A DNA stretch of 64,000 nucleotides from CAYYNP01 sp964472545. Lineage in GTDB: Bacteria > Planctomycetota > Planctomycetia > Pirellulales > Thermoguttaceae. A model generated the notes under the pieces. That model saw only the letters and a program-made list of their open reading frames with translations, ran no database searches and was not told where the DNA came from. Every line of letters begins with the position of its first letter. Position 1 is the first letter of the stretch. A program made the position numbers and the translations under genes. Location: the NCBI GenBank assembly GCA_964472545.1, contig CAYYNP010000008.1:1-64000 (forward strand), given 5' to 3'. Positions 42,514 to 50,472 of this stretch are shown piece after piece.

Positions 42514-42599
42514 TGCCCCAGAACCCATTCCGTGTTAAATCCTTCCCCTGGCCCGGTCTATGCTTTGGTAGGAGGCCGCGATGACAATACAGACAGAAC
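42514..42599 (+). repeat. Direct repeat B, containing the start of the DprE1-like gene
   Basis: Partner of 40090-40174. Contains TAGGAGG and ATG 42581. Just at its left edge TTGCCC (42513-42518), 17 bases, TAAATC could be a promoter; in copy A the -10 part is changed (GGAGTC). Confidence 0.75.
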
Positions 42600-44095
42600 C
42601 TGCCCGCCGAGGTGGCGGAGCGGAGGCGGCGGCGATTGCGCCGGGCCAGATCGAACCGCTGGAACAAGAGAAACCGGTGGCCATGGGTGATCCAGTCCAT
42701 ACGCCGGATGCCGGGAATCGACCGATGTCGCGAGAACCATATCCGACGAAACTCTCCGGCTGGGGACGCTGCCCGGTTGTGGATGCGCGGGAGGTCACGT
42801 CGGAAAACCTGCGACAAGCCACCGAAGAGGCAAACCTCAGCCGTGGCCTGGGCCGCTCGTACGGCGACAGCTCGTTACCGGCGCGTGAGCGCGATCTGGT
42901 CGCCAACACCCGGCTGGCCGATCGTGTCTTGGAATTCGATCCCAACTCAGGCGTGCTTCGGGCGGAAGCGGGGCTCTCGCTGTTGGAATTGAATCGGCTC
43001 TTCCTGCGGCGGGGGTGGTTTACGCCCGTCTCGCCGGGCACGCAATTTGTGACCCTCGGCGGGATGGTCGCGTCCGACGTACACGGCAAGAACCACCACG
43101 TCGACGGCTGCTTTGGCGAGCACGTCCAGAGCCTCACCTTGCGCGTGGCCGACGGGCGGATCATCGAATGTAGCGAAGAGAACGAGCCGGAACTGTTCCA
43201 CGCAACGATCGGCGGCATGGGACTGACCGGCCACATCCTCGAAGTCGAATTCGCCATGCGCCGGATTCCCTCGCCGTGGATCTACGGGGCGAGCGAGCGG
43301 ATCGCGAACCTCGACGCCATGGTGGCCGGGCTGAAAGAGGCGGCCGCCGAGTGGCCGATGACCGTCGGCTGGGTCGATTGCCTGGCGCGCGGCAAGCGGT
43401 TGGGGCGCGGCATCTTGATGAAGGGCCGCTGGGCCACTCCGGACGAAGCCCCGGCGCGTCCGCCGAAGCTCAAGGGCCGGGTGCGCATCCCCTTCGAGTT
43501 TCCCCGCCTTGCGCTCTGCCGGCCGAGCATGAAGGCCTTCAACCTGCTCTACTACTACAAACACTTCCGGCGGACCCGCGAAGGCATCGAACATCCCGAG
43601 TCGTTCTTCTATCCGCTGGACGCGGCGGACGACTGGAATTTGATCTACGGCCGCCGCGGTTTCACGCAGTATCAATGCGTGTTGCCGCACGCGGAGGACA
43701 ACGGCCCGGCGCGACGGTTTCTCGAACGGTTCGTTTCGGCCGGTGGTATGGGCTTCCTCTGCGTCATCAAGGACTGCGGCCCGGAAGGCAAGGGCATGAT
43801 CTCGTTCCCCCGGCCGGGGATTTCGATCGCCATGGATTTCCCGGTCCATCCGAAGAAAACGCAGCCGCTGGTCGATCAACTCAACGAGTTGGTGCTGGCC
43901 GAAGGCGGCCGGATCTACCTGACCAAAGACGCCTTTACCCGGCCCGAGCACTTTCAAGCGATGGAGCCGCGGCTGGAGGCGTTCAACGCCGTGCGGCGGA
44001 AATGGGACCCGCAGGGCAAACTCCGCAGTGCCCAATCGGTTCGCCTGTTGGGAGACGCCATGCCGCAAGAGACGCCGCCGGGAGATACGCCATGA
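42581..44095 (+). CDS. FAD-linked oxidase of the DprE1 (decaprenylphosphoryl-ribose oxidase) type
   Basis: DprE1 oxidises C2 of decaprenylphosphoryl ribose, the first half of its epimerisation to arabinose. ATG 42581 follows GGAGG. The FAD (PCMH) domain shows LSRGLGRSYGDSSL, LRAEAGLSLLELNRL, VSPGTQFVTLGGMVASDVHG and TIGGMGLTGHILE. The C-terminal part ends as in DprE1: SIAMDFPVHP, GGRIYLTKDAFTRPEHFQAM and VRRKWDP. The inhibitor-binding Cys 387 of the mycobacterial enzyme corresponds to Ala 417 here; the active-site Lys (YLTKDA) is kept. The first 45 residues are extra. Stop overlaps the next start (ATGA), so the genes are coupled. Substrate is inferred from neighbours. Confidence 0.85.
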   Translation: MTIQTEPARRGGGAEAAAIAPGQIEPLEQEKPVAMGDPVHTPDAGNRPMSREPYPTKLSGWGRCPVVDAREVTSENLRQATEEANLSRGLGRSYGDSSLPARERDLVANTRLADRVLEFDPNSGVLRAEAGLSLLELNRLFLRRGWFTPVSPGTQFVTLGGMVASDVHGKNHHVDGCFGEHVQSLTLRVADGRIIECSEENEPELFHATIGGMGLTGHILEVEFAMRRIPSPWIYGASERIANLDAMVAGLKEAAAEWPMTVGWVDCLARGKRLGRGILMKGRWATPDEAPARPPKLKGRVRIPFEFPRLALCRPSMKAFNLLYYYKHFRRTREGIEHPESFFYPLDAADDWNLIYGRRGFTQYQCVLPHAEDNGPARRFLERFVSAGGMGFLCVIKDCGPEGKGMISFPRPGISIAMDFPVHPKKTQPLVDQLNELVLAEGGRIYLTKDAFTRPEHFQAMEPRLEAFNAVRRKWDPQGKLRSAQSVRLLGDAMPQETPPGDTP

Positions 44096-44829
44096 ACGCC
44101 GTACTACTGGGGGCCACGAAAGGGATGGGCCGAGCGCTGGCCAGGCTGCTGGCACGGCGGGGCGATCGGCTGTTCCTGCTGGAACACGAGCCGGAAGAAA
44201 TGGAGCGGACCGCCCGAGACTTGGAGATCCGCGGGGCCGAGGCGCCTGTGAAGTGGGCCGCCTGCGACCTGCTCAAACCCGAGACCTTCACGCCCGCTCT
44301 CGACGCGGCCCAAACGGAACTCGGCGGCTTTAATGCGGTGATCGTAACCGCCGGGTTGTTCGGCACGCAAGAACAACTCGAAGCGGAACCCGAGTTCGCC
44401 GCCCGGGTGTTGGCGGCCGATTTCACCAACACGGTGGTCTTCTGCGAGGACGCCCGGCGTCGCTTGTTGGCGGCCGGCGGGGGAACGCTTTGCGTGTTCA
44501 GTTCCGTGGCCGGCGAACGCGGCCGCAAGCCGGTGGTGCTTTACGGTGCGGCCAAGGCGGGCCTTTCGCGGTATCTCGAAGGCCTCGACCACAAGTTCCG
44601 CGCCCAAGGCTTGAAGACGGTCTGCGTGAAGCCGGGCTTCGTCAAGACGGGCATGACGGCCGGGCTCGATCCGCCGCCGTTTGCCGGCGAGCCGGACGAC
44701 GTCGCCGCACGCGTGCTGCGGGCGATCGACCGTGGCCGGCCGGAGGTCTACGCGCCGGCCATGTGGCGCTGGGTGATGTGCGTCATCCGGCGGCTGCCGC
44801 GCGGCGTGATGCGACGGATCAACTTCTGA
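44092..44829 (+). CDS. Short-chain dehydrogenase of the DprE2 type
   Basis: The gene starts inside the previous stop (ATGA). The N-terminus LLGATKGMGRALARLLARRG is the NAD(P)-binding Rossmann motif. SSVAGERGRKPVVLYGAAKA holds the catalytic Ser, Tyr and Lys (Y-x-x-x-K: YGAAK). KTVCVKPGFVKTGMTAGL follows. DprE2 reduces the keto intermediate made by DprE1 to the arabinose form with NADH. The 245-residue length fits. Pairing with the DprE1-like gene and the UbiA-like gene is the main support for this role; other SDR functions are possible by sequence alone. Confidence 0.83.
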   Translation: MNAVLLGATKGMGRALARLLARRGDRLFLLEHEPEEMERTARDLEIRGAEAPVKWAACDLLKPETFTPALDAAQTELGGFNAVIVTAGLFGTQEQLEAEPEFAARVLAADFTNTVVFCEDARRRLLAAGGGTLCVFSSVAGERGRKPVVLYGAAKAGLSRYLEGLDHKFRAQGLKTVCVKPGFVKTGMTAGLDPPPFAGEPDDVAARVLRAIDRGRPEVYAPAMWRWVMCVIRRLPRGVMRRINF

Positions 44830-44847
44830 GGAACCGACGGACGCAAG

Positions 44848-45780
44848 ATGAGTAGTGCGGGTGAACAACGGGCCGACGCAATCGCCGGGAGAATGCCCAT
44901 GACGGCAGCGCTCTTTCGACTGGCGCGCCCCGCCGACTGGATCAAGAACATCTTCGTGCTGATCCCCGTCCCCTTCGCTTTGGCGGCGGCTCCGGCCGAG
45001 GGCGGCGAGGTCCGCTTCGACCTGCTCACCTTCGCCCTGGGGCTGTTTGGCTTCTGCCTGATCAACTCGGCCGTCTACACGCTCAACGATTTGTTCGACG
45101 CCGCGGCCGACCGGCTACATCCGCGAAAACGCCTGCGTCCGATCGCCGCGCGCATCGTCTCACCCAGGGCGGCAACCGTGCAGATCGTGGTCCTGCTGGT
45201 GCTCGGGTTGGGCATTTGTGCCGCCACGATGAAGCTCGCGGCCGTGCTGCTGGCACTAGGCTACTTCCTGCTGAACGTCTGCTACAGCATGGGTGCCAAG
45301 CACGTGGCCGTGCTCGACGTGTTTGTGCTCTCCTCGGGATTCGTGATCCGGGTATTGCTGGGCTGCGTGTTGATCGCCGCCACGGCGTCGGCCTGGCTGT
45401 TGCTTTGCACGTCGTCGTTGGCGTTGTTCTTGGGGTTCGTCAAGCGCCGGGCCGACTTGACCGCGGGGCTCGACCCGGCCCATCGCCCCAGCCTCCGCGG
45501 ATACTCGCAGACGTTTCTCGACCAGGCGATTACGATCTGCGCCGGCGTGGCGGTGGTTTCCTACGCGCTGTACAGCATCGAATCGCAGCTCTTCAAGGAA
45601 GGCCGGGCGATGGCGTCGATGCCGTTTGTGGCGTTCGGCATCTTCAACTATCTGCGGCTGGCCAGCGTAGAAAACCAGGGAGGCTCGCCGGTCGACGTGG
45701 CCTACAACTCGCGTTCCAGCCAACTCTGTGCCGTGGGGTGGATCGCGGCGGTCATTTGGAGCCTCGGAATCCTATGGTAA
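44848..45780 (+). CDS. UbiA-family prenyltransferase (DPPR synthase-like)
   Basis: Several transmembrane helices and the UbiA motifs NDLFDAAADRLHPRKRLRPI (first Asp-rich site) and a second, more variable site near KRRADLTAGLDPAHRPSL. LARPADWIKNIFVLIPVPFA at the start is typical of the decaprenyl-phosphate phosphoribosyltransferase branch (Rv3806c), which joins phosphoribose from PRPP to polyprenyl phosphate. Start ATG 44848 has no good ribosome site; ATG 44899 after GGGAGA is an alternative. Context (DprE1, DprE2) fits a polyprenyl-phosphate arabinose pathway. The next gene overlaps its stop by 7 bp. Confidence 0.85.
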   Translation: MSSAGEQRADAIAGRMPMTAALFRLARPADWIKNIFVLIPVPFALAAAPAEGGEVRFDLLTFALGLFGFCLINSAVYTLNDLFDAAADRLHPRKRLRPIAARIVSPRAATVQIVVLLVLGLGICAATMKLAAVLLALGYFLLNVCYSMGAKHVAVLDVFVLSSGFVIRVLLGCVLIAATASAWLLLCTSSLALFLGFVKRRADLTAGLDPAHRPSLRGYSQTFLDQAITICAGVAVVSYALYSIESQLFKEGRAMASMPFVAFGIFNYLRLASVENQGGSPVDVAYNSRSSQLCAVGWIAAVIWSLGILW

Positions 45781-46862
45781 GTATCGAACACGATCCCTAC
45801 GCCAGCAGACCACTCAACGGCGCCGTGAAGCAAACCGCCAAGAAAATCGTCGTCGTCTCGTTGAAGATCGGCATTTCGCTGGCCATCGTGGGCTATCTCG
45901 TTTGGGACGCCGCCGCTACGAAGAACGCTGCCGATGAGAACATCTTCCAGCAGTTGCGGAACCAATCGAAACACTGGGGGCTGTTGGTGGCCGCGTGGTG
46001 TTGTTGCGCTTCGGCCGTCCTCTTGACACTCGTGCGATGGTGGTTCCTGGTCCGGGCGCTGGAGTTGCCGTTTCGACTGCGAGAGGCCTTGCGGCTGGGG
46101 TTCCTCGGCTATCTGTTCAACCTGGCACCGATGGGTATCGTCGGCGGCGATTTGCTCAAGGCCGTGATGCTCGTGCGCGGATTCGACCGGCGTCAGAGGG
46201 CCACGGCCGTGGCGACGGTTCTGGTCGATCGCGTGATCGGGCTCTATATGCTCTTCGTGGTGGCCACGGTAGCCATCCTCGCCACGCAATTCTGGGTCAC
46301 CGAGGTCGCCGAAATCCGCGGCATCTGCACGCTGACGTTCGTGCTCACGGCCGTCGGGGGAATCGCGCTGGGCGTGCTGATCACGCCCGGCTTCACCGAT
46401 GGGCGCGGCACCCGGGCGCTGGGGCGGTTGCCGAAAGTGGGCCGCTCGATCGAACACCTGATCGAGGCCGTGCGGATGTATCGCCGCAAGCCGCACGTGC
46501 TCGTCGGTGCCGCCGTGATGAGCGTGGCCGTCCACAGCCTCTTCGCCACCGGCGTCTTCCTGATCGCCGCCGGGCTGTTCGGCGACGTGCTCTCGCTGGG
46601 CACCCATTTCGTCGTCTGTCCGCTCAGCGCCACCACCGGCGCCGTGCCGTTGCCGATGGGCCCGTTCGAGTTCGTGCTGGAATTCCTCTACACCAACGTG
46701 AGCCAGCCCGGTGTGGTGATCGCCGCCGGCCAGGGCCTCATCGTGGCCTTGGGCTATCGCCTGATCTGCGTGCTGATCGCCGCCTTGGGCATCGGCTACT
46801 ATCTCAGCAGCCGCCGCGAATTGGCCGAGGTGATGCGCCAGGCGAAGCAGGATGAGGGTTGA
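45774..46862 (+). CDS. Flippase-like integral membrane protein (LPG synthase TM family)
   Basis: ATG 45774 overlaps the end of the UbiA-like gene. About seven or eight hydrophobic helices; motifs of PF03706-type proteins: LRLGFLGYLFNLAPMGIVGG, DLLKAVMLVRG, ATAVATVLVDRVIGL and PLPMGPFEFVLEF. Family members include the membrane half of lysyl-PG synthase and proposed lipid flippases such as AglD-like proteins. Following three arabinose-lipid genes, a role in moving the lipid-linked sugar across the membrane is plausible but inferred. The protein lacks any soluble catalytic domain. Confidence 0.83.
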   Translation: MVSIEHDPYASRPLNGAVKQTAKKIVVVSLKIGISLAIVGYLVWDAAATKNAADENIFQQLRNQSKHWGLLVAAWCCCASAVLLTLVRWWFLVRALELPFRLREALRLGFLGYLFNLAPMGIVGGDLLKAVMLVRGFDRRQRATAVATVLVDRVIGLYMLFVVATVAILATQFWVTEVAEIRGICTLTFVLTAVGGIALGVLITPGFTDGRGTRALGRLPKVGRSIEHLIEAVRMYRRKPHVLVGAAVMSVAVHSLFATGVFLIAAGLFGDVLSLGTHFVVCPLSATTGAVPLPMGPFEFVLEFLYTNVSQPGVVIAAGQGLIVALGYRLICVLIAALGIGYYLSSRRELAEVMRQAKQDEG

Positions 46863-46919
46863 GTTCCGTGCCCTTGACGCAAGCGTGGACATGGTACTGC
46901 GTTGCCGAAGCACTCCCGC

Positions 46920-47204
46920 CTATTGCAGGAGCAACGCCCACGCGGCCAGCACAAGGAACGCGCCCCAAATGCCGATCCGCATGTATCGCCGGATCTTGCG
47001 ACACCGAAAACAGATGAAGCGGATGCGAGGCTTCGACGGGGCTATCAAGCCTCGTAGGCCGACAACCAGGGCACTAATGGGATCCACGGCGAAGCCACTG
47101 CCACCGCCAGGCGCGAAGGCCTGGCCCTCAGACGCCTCGCACCACTTGTGGCACCGGATACATAGCCGATGTACGTCGGGATCGGGGGGGCCTGAGATCG
47201 GCAT
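46920..47204 (-). CDS. Small membrane protein with two Cys pairs (94 aa)
   Basis: Start ATG 47202-47204. Residues 15-22 (CIRCHKWC) and 64-67 (CFRC) could bind one zinc; the C-terminal end (MRIGIWGAFLVLAAWALLLQ) is a membrane span. It lies alone on the minus strand between two plus-strand genes. The composition looks coding, but evidence is limited and it could be a chance frame. Confidence 0.45.
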   Translation of the reverse strand: MPISGPPDPDVHRLCIRCHKWCEASEGQAFAPGGGSGFAVDPISALVVGLRGLIAPSKPRIRFICFRCRKIRRYMRIGIWGAFLVLAAWALLLQ

Positions 47205-47300
47205 CTCTTGTCCACACTGAGTGTCAATCCGGCGGGAGTGAGGGCAACATCCGTTCTTCGCCTCGGTCCGCCGCTCCAGAACAACTGCTCGGACGACTCC

Positions 47301-47328
47301 TTGAGTTTGCCTGGGAGCTTATTATAGA
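47301..47328 (+). promoter_or_regulatory. Candidate promoter of the STAS-PQQ operon
   Basis: TTGAGT (47301-47306), 16 bases, TATAGA (47323-47328); TAGAAT (47325-47330) at 18 bases is an alternative reading. The A/T-rich patch TTATTATAGAAT stands out. Confidence 0.5.
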
Positions 47329-47369
47329 ATAGTCGGTTCAGCTAGCAAAGACACTCAGCAAACTCACCT

Positions 47370-47711
47370 ATGGAACTCCTTCTCTCCCACCAAGAAGGCT
47401 ACGTCATGGCCAACACCAGCGGACCGATCGACGAATCGGCCGGCGACCTGTTTCGCGAGTATCTCCATCCACTGGTCGGCCAGGCGGGGACGAAGGTTGT
47501 GCTCGATCTGTCGAACTCCGAGCGGATCAACTCGATGGGGATTGGGGCTCTGGTCTCGCTGGCGGTCAACGCCAACACGAATTCCAGCCGCGTGGTGCTG
47601 GCGGCGTGCCGGTCGTTCGTGACGATCGTTGTCGACCGTTCCGGGCTGAACCGGTTCTTCGATCTGGCCGAGACCGTGCCCGAGGCGGTCAATCGAGTAC
47701 TCGATACGTGA
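47370..47711 (+). CDS. STAS-domain (anti-sigma factor antagonist-like) protein
   Basis: A 113-residue single-domain protein: VMANTSGPIDESAGDLFREY, KVVLDLSNSERINSMGIGAL and VVLAACRSFVTIVVDRSGLN. The Ser of NSMGIGAL is the residue that is phosphorylated in SpoIIAA-type proteins. Such proteins bind and release anti-sigma kinases in partner-switching control. No kinase or sigma factor gene is beside it. The following PQQ-propeller gene starts 22 bp later with its own ribosome site and is probably co-transcribed. Confidence 0.82.
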   Translation: MELLLSHQEGYVMANTSGPIDESAGDLFREYLHPLVGQAGTKVVLDLSNSERINSMGIGALVSLAVNANTNSSRVVLAACRSFVTIVVDRSGLNRFFDLAETVPEAVNRVLDT

Positions 47712-47733
47712 ACCCGCGGAAGGAGACGGCAGG

Positions 47734-50322
47734 ATGAAGATGGCGATGCGCTTCGTCGGTACGTGGACGGCCTTCTTCCTGGCGACGAGCCTCCTGTCGA
47801 TGACCGGTTCCGCCCATGCCGGCCAGTCGTGGCCGCAGTGGAAGTACGACGGCGGCCGCTGCGGAAATCTGCCCAAACGACACGTCGACACGCCGTTGGG
47901 ACTGATGGCCGCCGCGCCGTTGACCGACGCCGTCTTCACGTCGCCGGTGGTGGCCGACGGACGCGTGTACGTGGTCGACGGCTCCGGCGTGGCGTTCGCT
48001 CTGAACGCCCATACGCTCGAAGTCCTCTGGAAGACCGAAACCGCCGGTGGTGCGGCCAACTGTAACAACGTCTCCTCGCCCGCCGTCGTCGACGGCTTCC
48101 TCCACTTCGGCACCATGGCCGGGGGCTACTACGTGCTCGACGCGGCGACCGGTGAGGTGGTCAAGCGGATCGACTGCGGCGAGCCGATCTTCGGGGCCCC
48201 CGTGCTGGGCAACGGCCGGGTCTACTTCGCCACACTCGGCTCGCGGGTCTACGCGCTGAAACCGGACGGCGAGGTATGCTGGACCTGGGATTACGTCCGC
48301 GAGAAGATCGGCTTCGACGGCGACCGCTACAGCCCGGCCGATTGGCACAAAGCCCGAGGCGAAACCGGCTGGCCGGGCAATCGGCGGGACCACTTCTTCT
48401 GCACCCGCAGCGTCGCACTAACGGGCAAGACGCTGGTAGTGCCGGCCGGCGGGACGATCGTCTGGCTGGAGGACGCAGGCGAAGAAGCCGAACTGCGAAG
48501 CACCTATTACAGCACGCGGGAATCGCCGATCACGTTGGGGCTGACCGTTAGCCCCGCGGGCGACGTCTATCGCCAGTGGCACCGCCGCGACAACAACGGC
48601 AGCGTCGAGATCCTCCGCCGCGCCGGCGACAAACTCTCGGTCGACACGGTACCCGGCACCGTCACCAGCTACTCCGGTGCCGAGTCGTTGAGCTTCACTT
48701 CGGTGAGCCTGCGCGGCGACGACGTCTTTCGCTGCCGGCCGGAGGCGCCGTTCGGCTTCTGCCGTCACGCGGCCGACGGGGCCACGACGTATCTCGGCGG
48801 CTCGCCGTCGATCGCCTCCCCGATCCTGCTCGACGACGCGGCCGTCTACGGCGGGCTCGACGGCAAGCTGCACGTGGTGCCGCTGGCTGAGGGCGGGGAG
48901 AAGAAGCCATGGTCGTTTGCCACGGCATTTGGCAAACCGATTTCGGCCGCGGCGGCCGTCTGCGACGGCAATGTCTATTTCGGCTGCGAGGACGGCTACC
49001 TCTATGCTCTGGGGTCCGGTGGTTCGGCGGCGCTGCCCACGGCGCCCCTCGATCTATCGCGCATTCGCAGCCCGCTTACCGGCAAGTTCGCCGCCGCCGA
49101 GTTCGACCGCTTCACCAGCTTTGCCGACCAGGCCAACACCAACGCCAACGGTGGGCAAGGGCTGCGGCCGCCGCTGGCGCTGAAGTGGATCCGGCGATTC
49201 AAGGGCACCTGCAAGCACTTCTCGGTCTGCGGCGGCGGGCGGATGTACACGCACACGGCCGAAGGGCAGATCTTTGCCGTGGAGCAGGAGACCGGCCGGC
49301 TTCTGTGGCGGCGGTACTTTCCCGGCATACACGTCTCTTTCACCTCGCCCGTGTTTCACCAAGGCCGTCTGTTCGTGCCCCAGGCTGGATTCGACAAGTG
49401 CCGCCTCCGCTGTCTCGATGCGGCCAACGGCAACCTGCTTTGGGAGGCTCCCTTTTCCGGCACGCCAAGCTGGAACCGTCAACAGCCGCCGATCGTCCAC
49501 AACAACTTGCTGCTCTACCAGTTCAGCACGGCCAAGCCGACGCCGAAACGATGGCTCTTTGAACATCAGAGCACTTTCGGCTTCCCCAAAGACGAGAAGC
49601 CGCTGGTGCGGGCGTACGACATCGACACCGGCAAGATGGCCTGGACGAAGGACTTCTCCGAGCACGGTTCCGGCGGCGACGACGCGGGGACGTGTTTGCT
49701 CGACGGGGTGCTCTATTACTCCTGCTACTTCGGCGGCGATGGGCCGTTGGGCGTCACCGCGGCCATCGAACCGGAGACAGGCCGCATCCGCTGGCAGACG
49801 ACCGAGTACGCCGTGCATGCCGGCTGCACCGTCTCCGGCGAAGTTCTGCCCGACGGCCGGAAGCGGCTCTACCTCGGTGGCTACAACCCGGTCGAAGGCA
49901 AGACGAATCGCATCTGGTGTCTTGACGCCAACGACGGCTCGCTGGTCTGGAAGTCGGAGCCGCTTAGCCGGGCGATTCACGTGGTGACCGTCGGCCGCCG
50001 GCTGCTGTTCGCCCAGTCGCAATACTACAACGGCTTTCTGATCGACAAGCAGACCGGCCGGATCGTCTCCGACGCCCTTACCAAGGGCTATCGCTGTACG
50101 CGGTTCAGTCTCTCGGAGCCGTATCTGCTGGGCCCGAACCTTGACATGTTCGATCTGTCCGATCCGAAGAAGGTGAGGCTCGTCTCTTGCGGCCCACCGG
50201 TCGATCTGCTGGTCTGTATCGGGGCCTTCGTCTCCAACGGCCGCGTGTTCCACACCACCAACGGCAGCGGCCTACAGTGTTCGGCCGTGTATGGCGCAGA
50301 GGCCGAGGCCGGCGGCGAGTAG
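47734..50322 (+). CDS. Secreted PQQ-like beta-propeller protein (862 aa)
   Basis: Start ATG after AAGGAG. Signal peptide about residues 1-29 (cleavage AHAG). The rest is two runs of PQQ-type propeller blades: SPVVADGRVYVVDGSGVAFA, GYYVLDAATGEVVKRIDCGE, PVLGNGRVYFATLGSRVYAL, GRMYTHTAEGQIFAVEQETG and IWCLDANDGSLVWK. Such proteins resemble BamB or quinoprotein dehydrogenases. No obvious catalytic Asp/Glu pattern for PQQ binding was traced. Planctomycetes have many such secreted propellers of unknown role. A shared hairpin terminator lies downstream. Confidence 0.85.
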   Translation: MKMAMRFVGTWTAFFLATSLLSMTGSAHAGQSWPQWKYDGGRCGNLPKRHVDTPLGLMAAAPLTDAVFTSPVVADGRVYVVDGSGVAFALNAHTLEVLWKTETAGGAANCNNVSSPAVVDGFLHFGTMAGGYYVLDAATGEVVKRIDCGEPIFGAPVLGNGRVYFATLGSRVYALKPDGEVCWTWDYVREKIGFDGDRYSPADWHKARGETGWPGNRRDHFFCTRSVALTGKTLVVPAGGTIVWLEDAGEEAELRSTYYSTRESPITLGLTVSPAGDVYRQWHRRDNNGSVEILRRAGDKLSVDTVPGTVTSYSGAESLSFTSVSLRGDDVFRCRPEAPFGFCRHAADGATTYLGGSPSIASPILLDDAAVYGGLDGKLHVVPLAEGGEKKPWSFATAFGKPISAAAAVCDGNVYFGCEDGYLYALGSGGSAALPTAPLDLSRIRSPLTGKFAAAEFDRFTSFADQANTNANGGQGLRPPLALKWIRRFKGTCKHFSVCGGGRMYTHTAEGQIFAVEQETGRLLWRRYFPGIHVSFTSPVFHQGRLFVPQAGFDKCRLRCLDAANGNLLWEAPFSGTPSWNRQQPPIVHNNLLLYQFSTAKPTPKRWLFEHQSTFGFPKDEKPLVRAYDIDTGKMAWTKDFSEHGSGGDDAGTCLLDGVLYYSCYFGGDGPLGVTAAIEPETGRIRWQTTEYAVHAGCTVSGEVLPDGRKRLYLGGYNPVEGKTNRIWCLDANDGSLVWKSEPLSRAIHVVTVGRRLLFAQSQYYNGFLIDKQTGRIVSDALTKGYRCTRFSLSEPYLLGPNLDMFDLSDPKKVRLVSCGPPVDLLVCIGAFVSNGRVFHTTNGSGLQCSAVYGAEAEAGGE

Positions 50323-50338
50323 CGAGTATACGTTTGCA

Positions 50339-50370
50339 ACTGGTTCCCAAACTCCAGTTTGGGAACCAGT
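50339..50370. repeat. Inverted repeat with 15-bp perfect arms
   Basis: ACTGGTTCCCAAACT, two bases, AGTTTGGGAACCAGT. Located 17 bp after the propeller stop; likely hairpin at the transcript end. Confidence 0.8.
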
Positions 50371-50376
50371 GGGTAC

Positions 50377-50415
50377 GAAAAAACCGGCGGCCGTGCCATT
50401 GGCACGGTCGCCGGT
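50377..50415 (-). terminator. Intrinsic terminator of gapA (may also end the propeller transcript)
   Basis: Arms ACCGGCGGCCGTGCC (50383-50397) and GGCACGGTCGCCGGT (50401-50415) with a 3-base loop and one mismatch. Read on the minus strand the stem is followed by TTTTTT (50378-50383), the classic form. Confidence 0.8.
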
Positions 50416-50447
50416 GTTGTTTTCGGCGCCACGGATGGCGGCGAGTC

Positions 50448-50472
50448 GGGCGCGACCATCGGTCGCGGCTTT
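50448..50472. repeat. Single arm of the 25-bp repeat seen at 34102-34239
   Basis: GGGCGCGACCATCGGTCGCG and following bases match the right arm at 34215-34239 with one difference. It directly adjoins the stop codon of gapA. Confidence 0.8.

Noticed and set aside
43276..44091. N-terminal extension of the SDR frame
   Set aside because: It lies inside the DprE1-like gene in another frame; the Rossmann start at 44092 fits the family.
46863..47300. tRNA or small RNA in the gap after the flippase-like gene
   Set aside because: No cloverleaf pattern or hairpin-T-run was recognised; only the short Cys-pair frame has any coding look.
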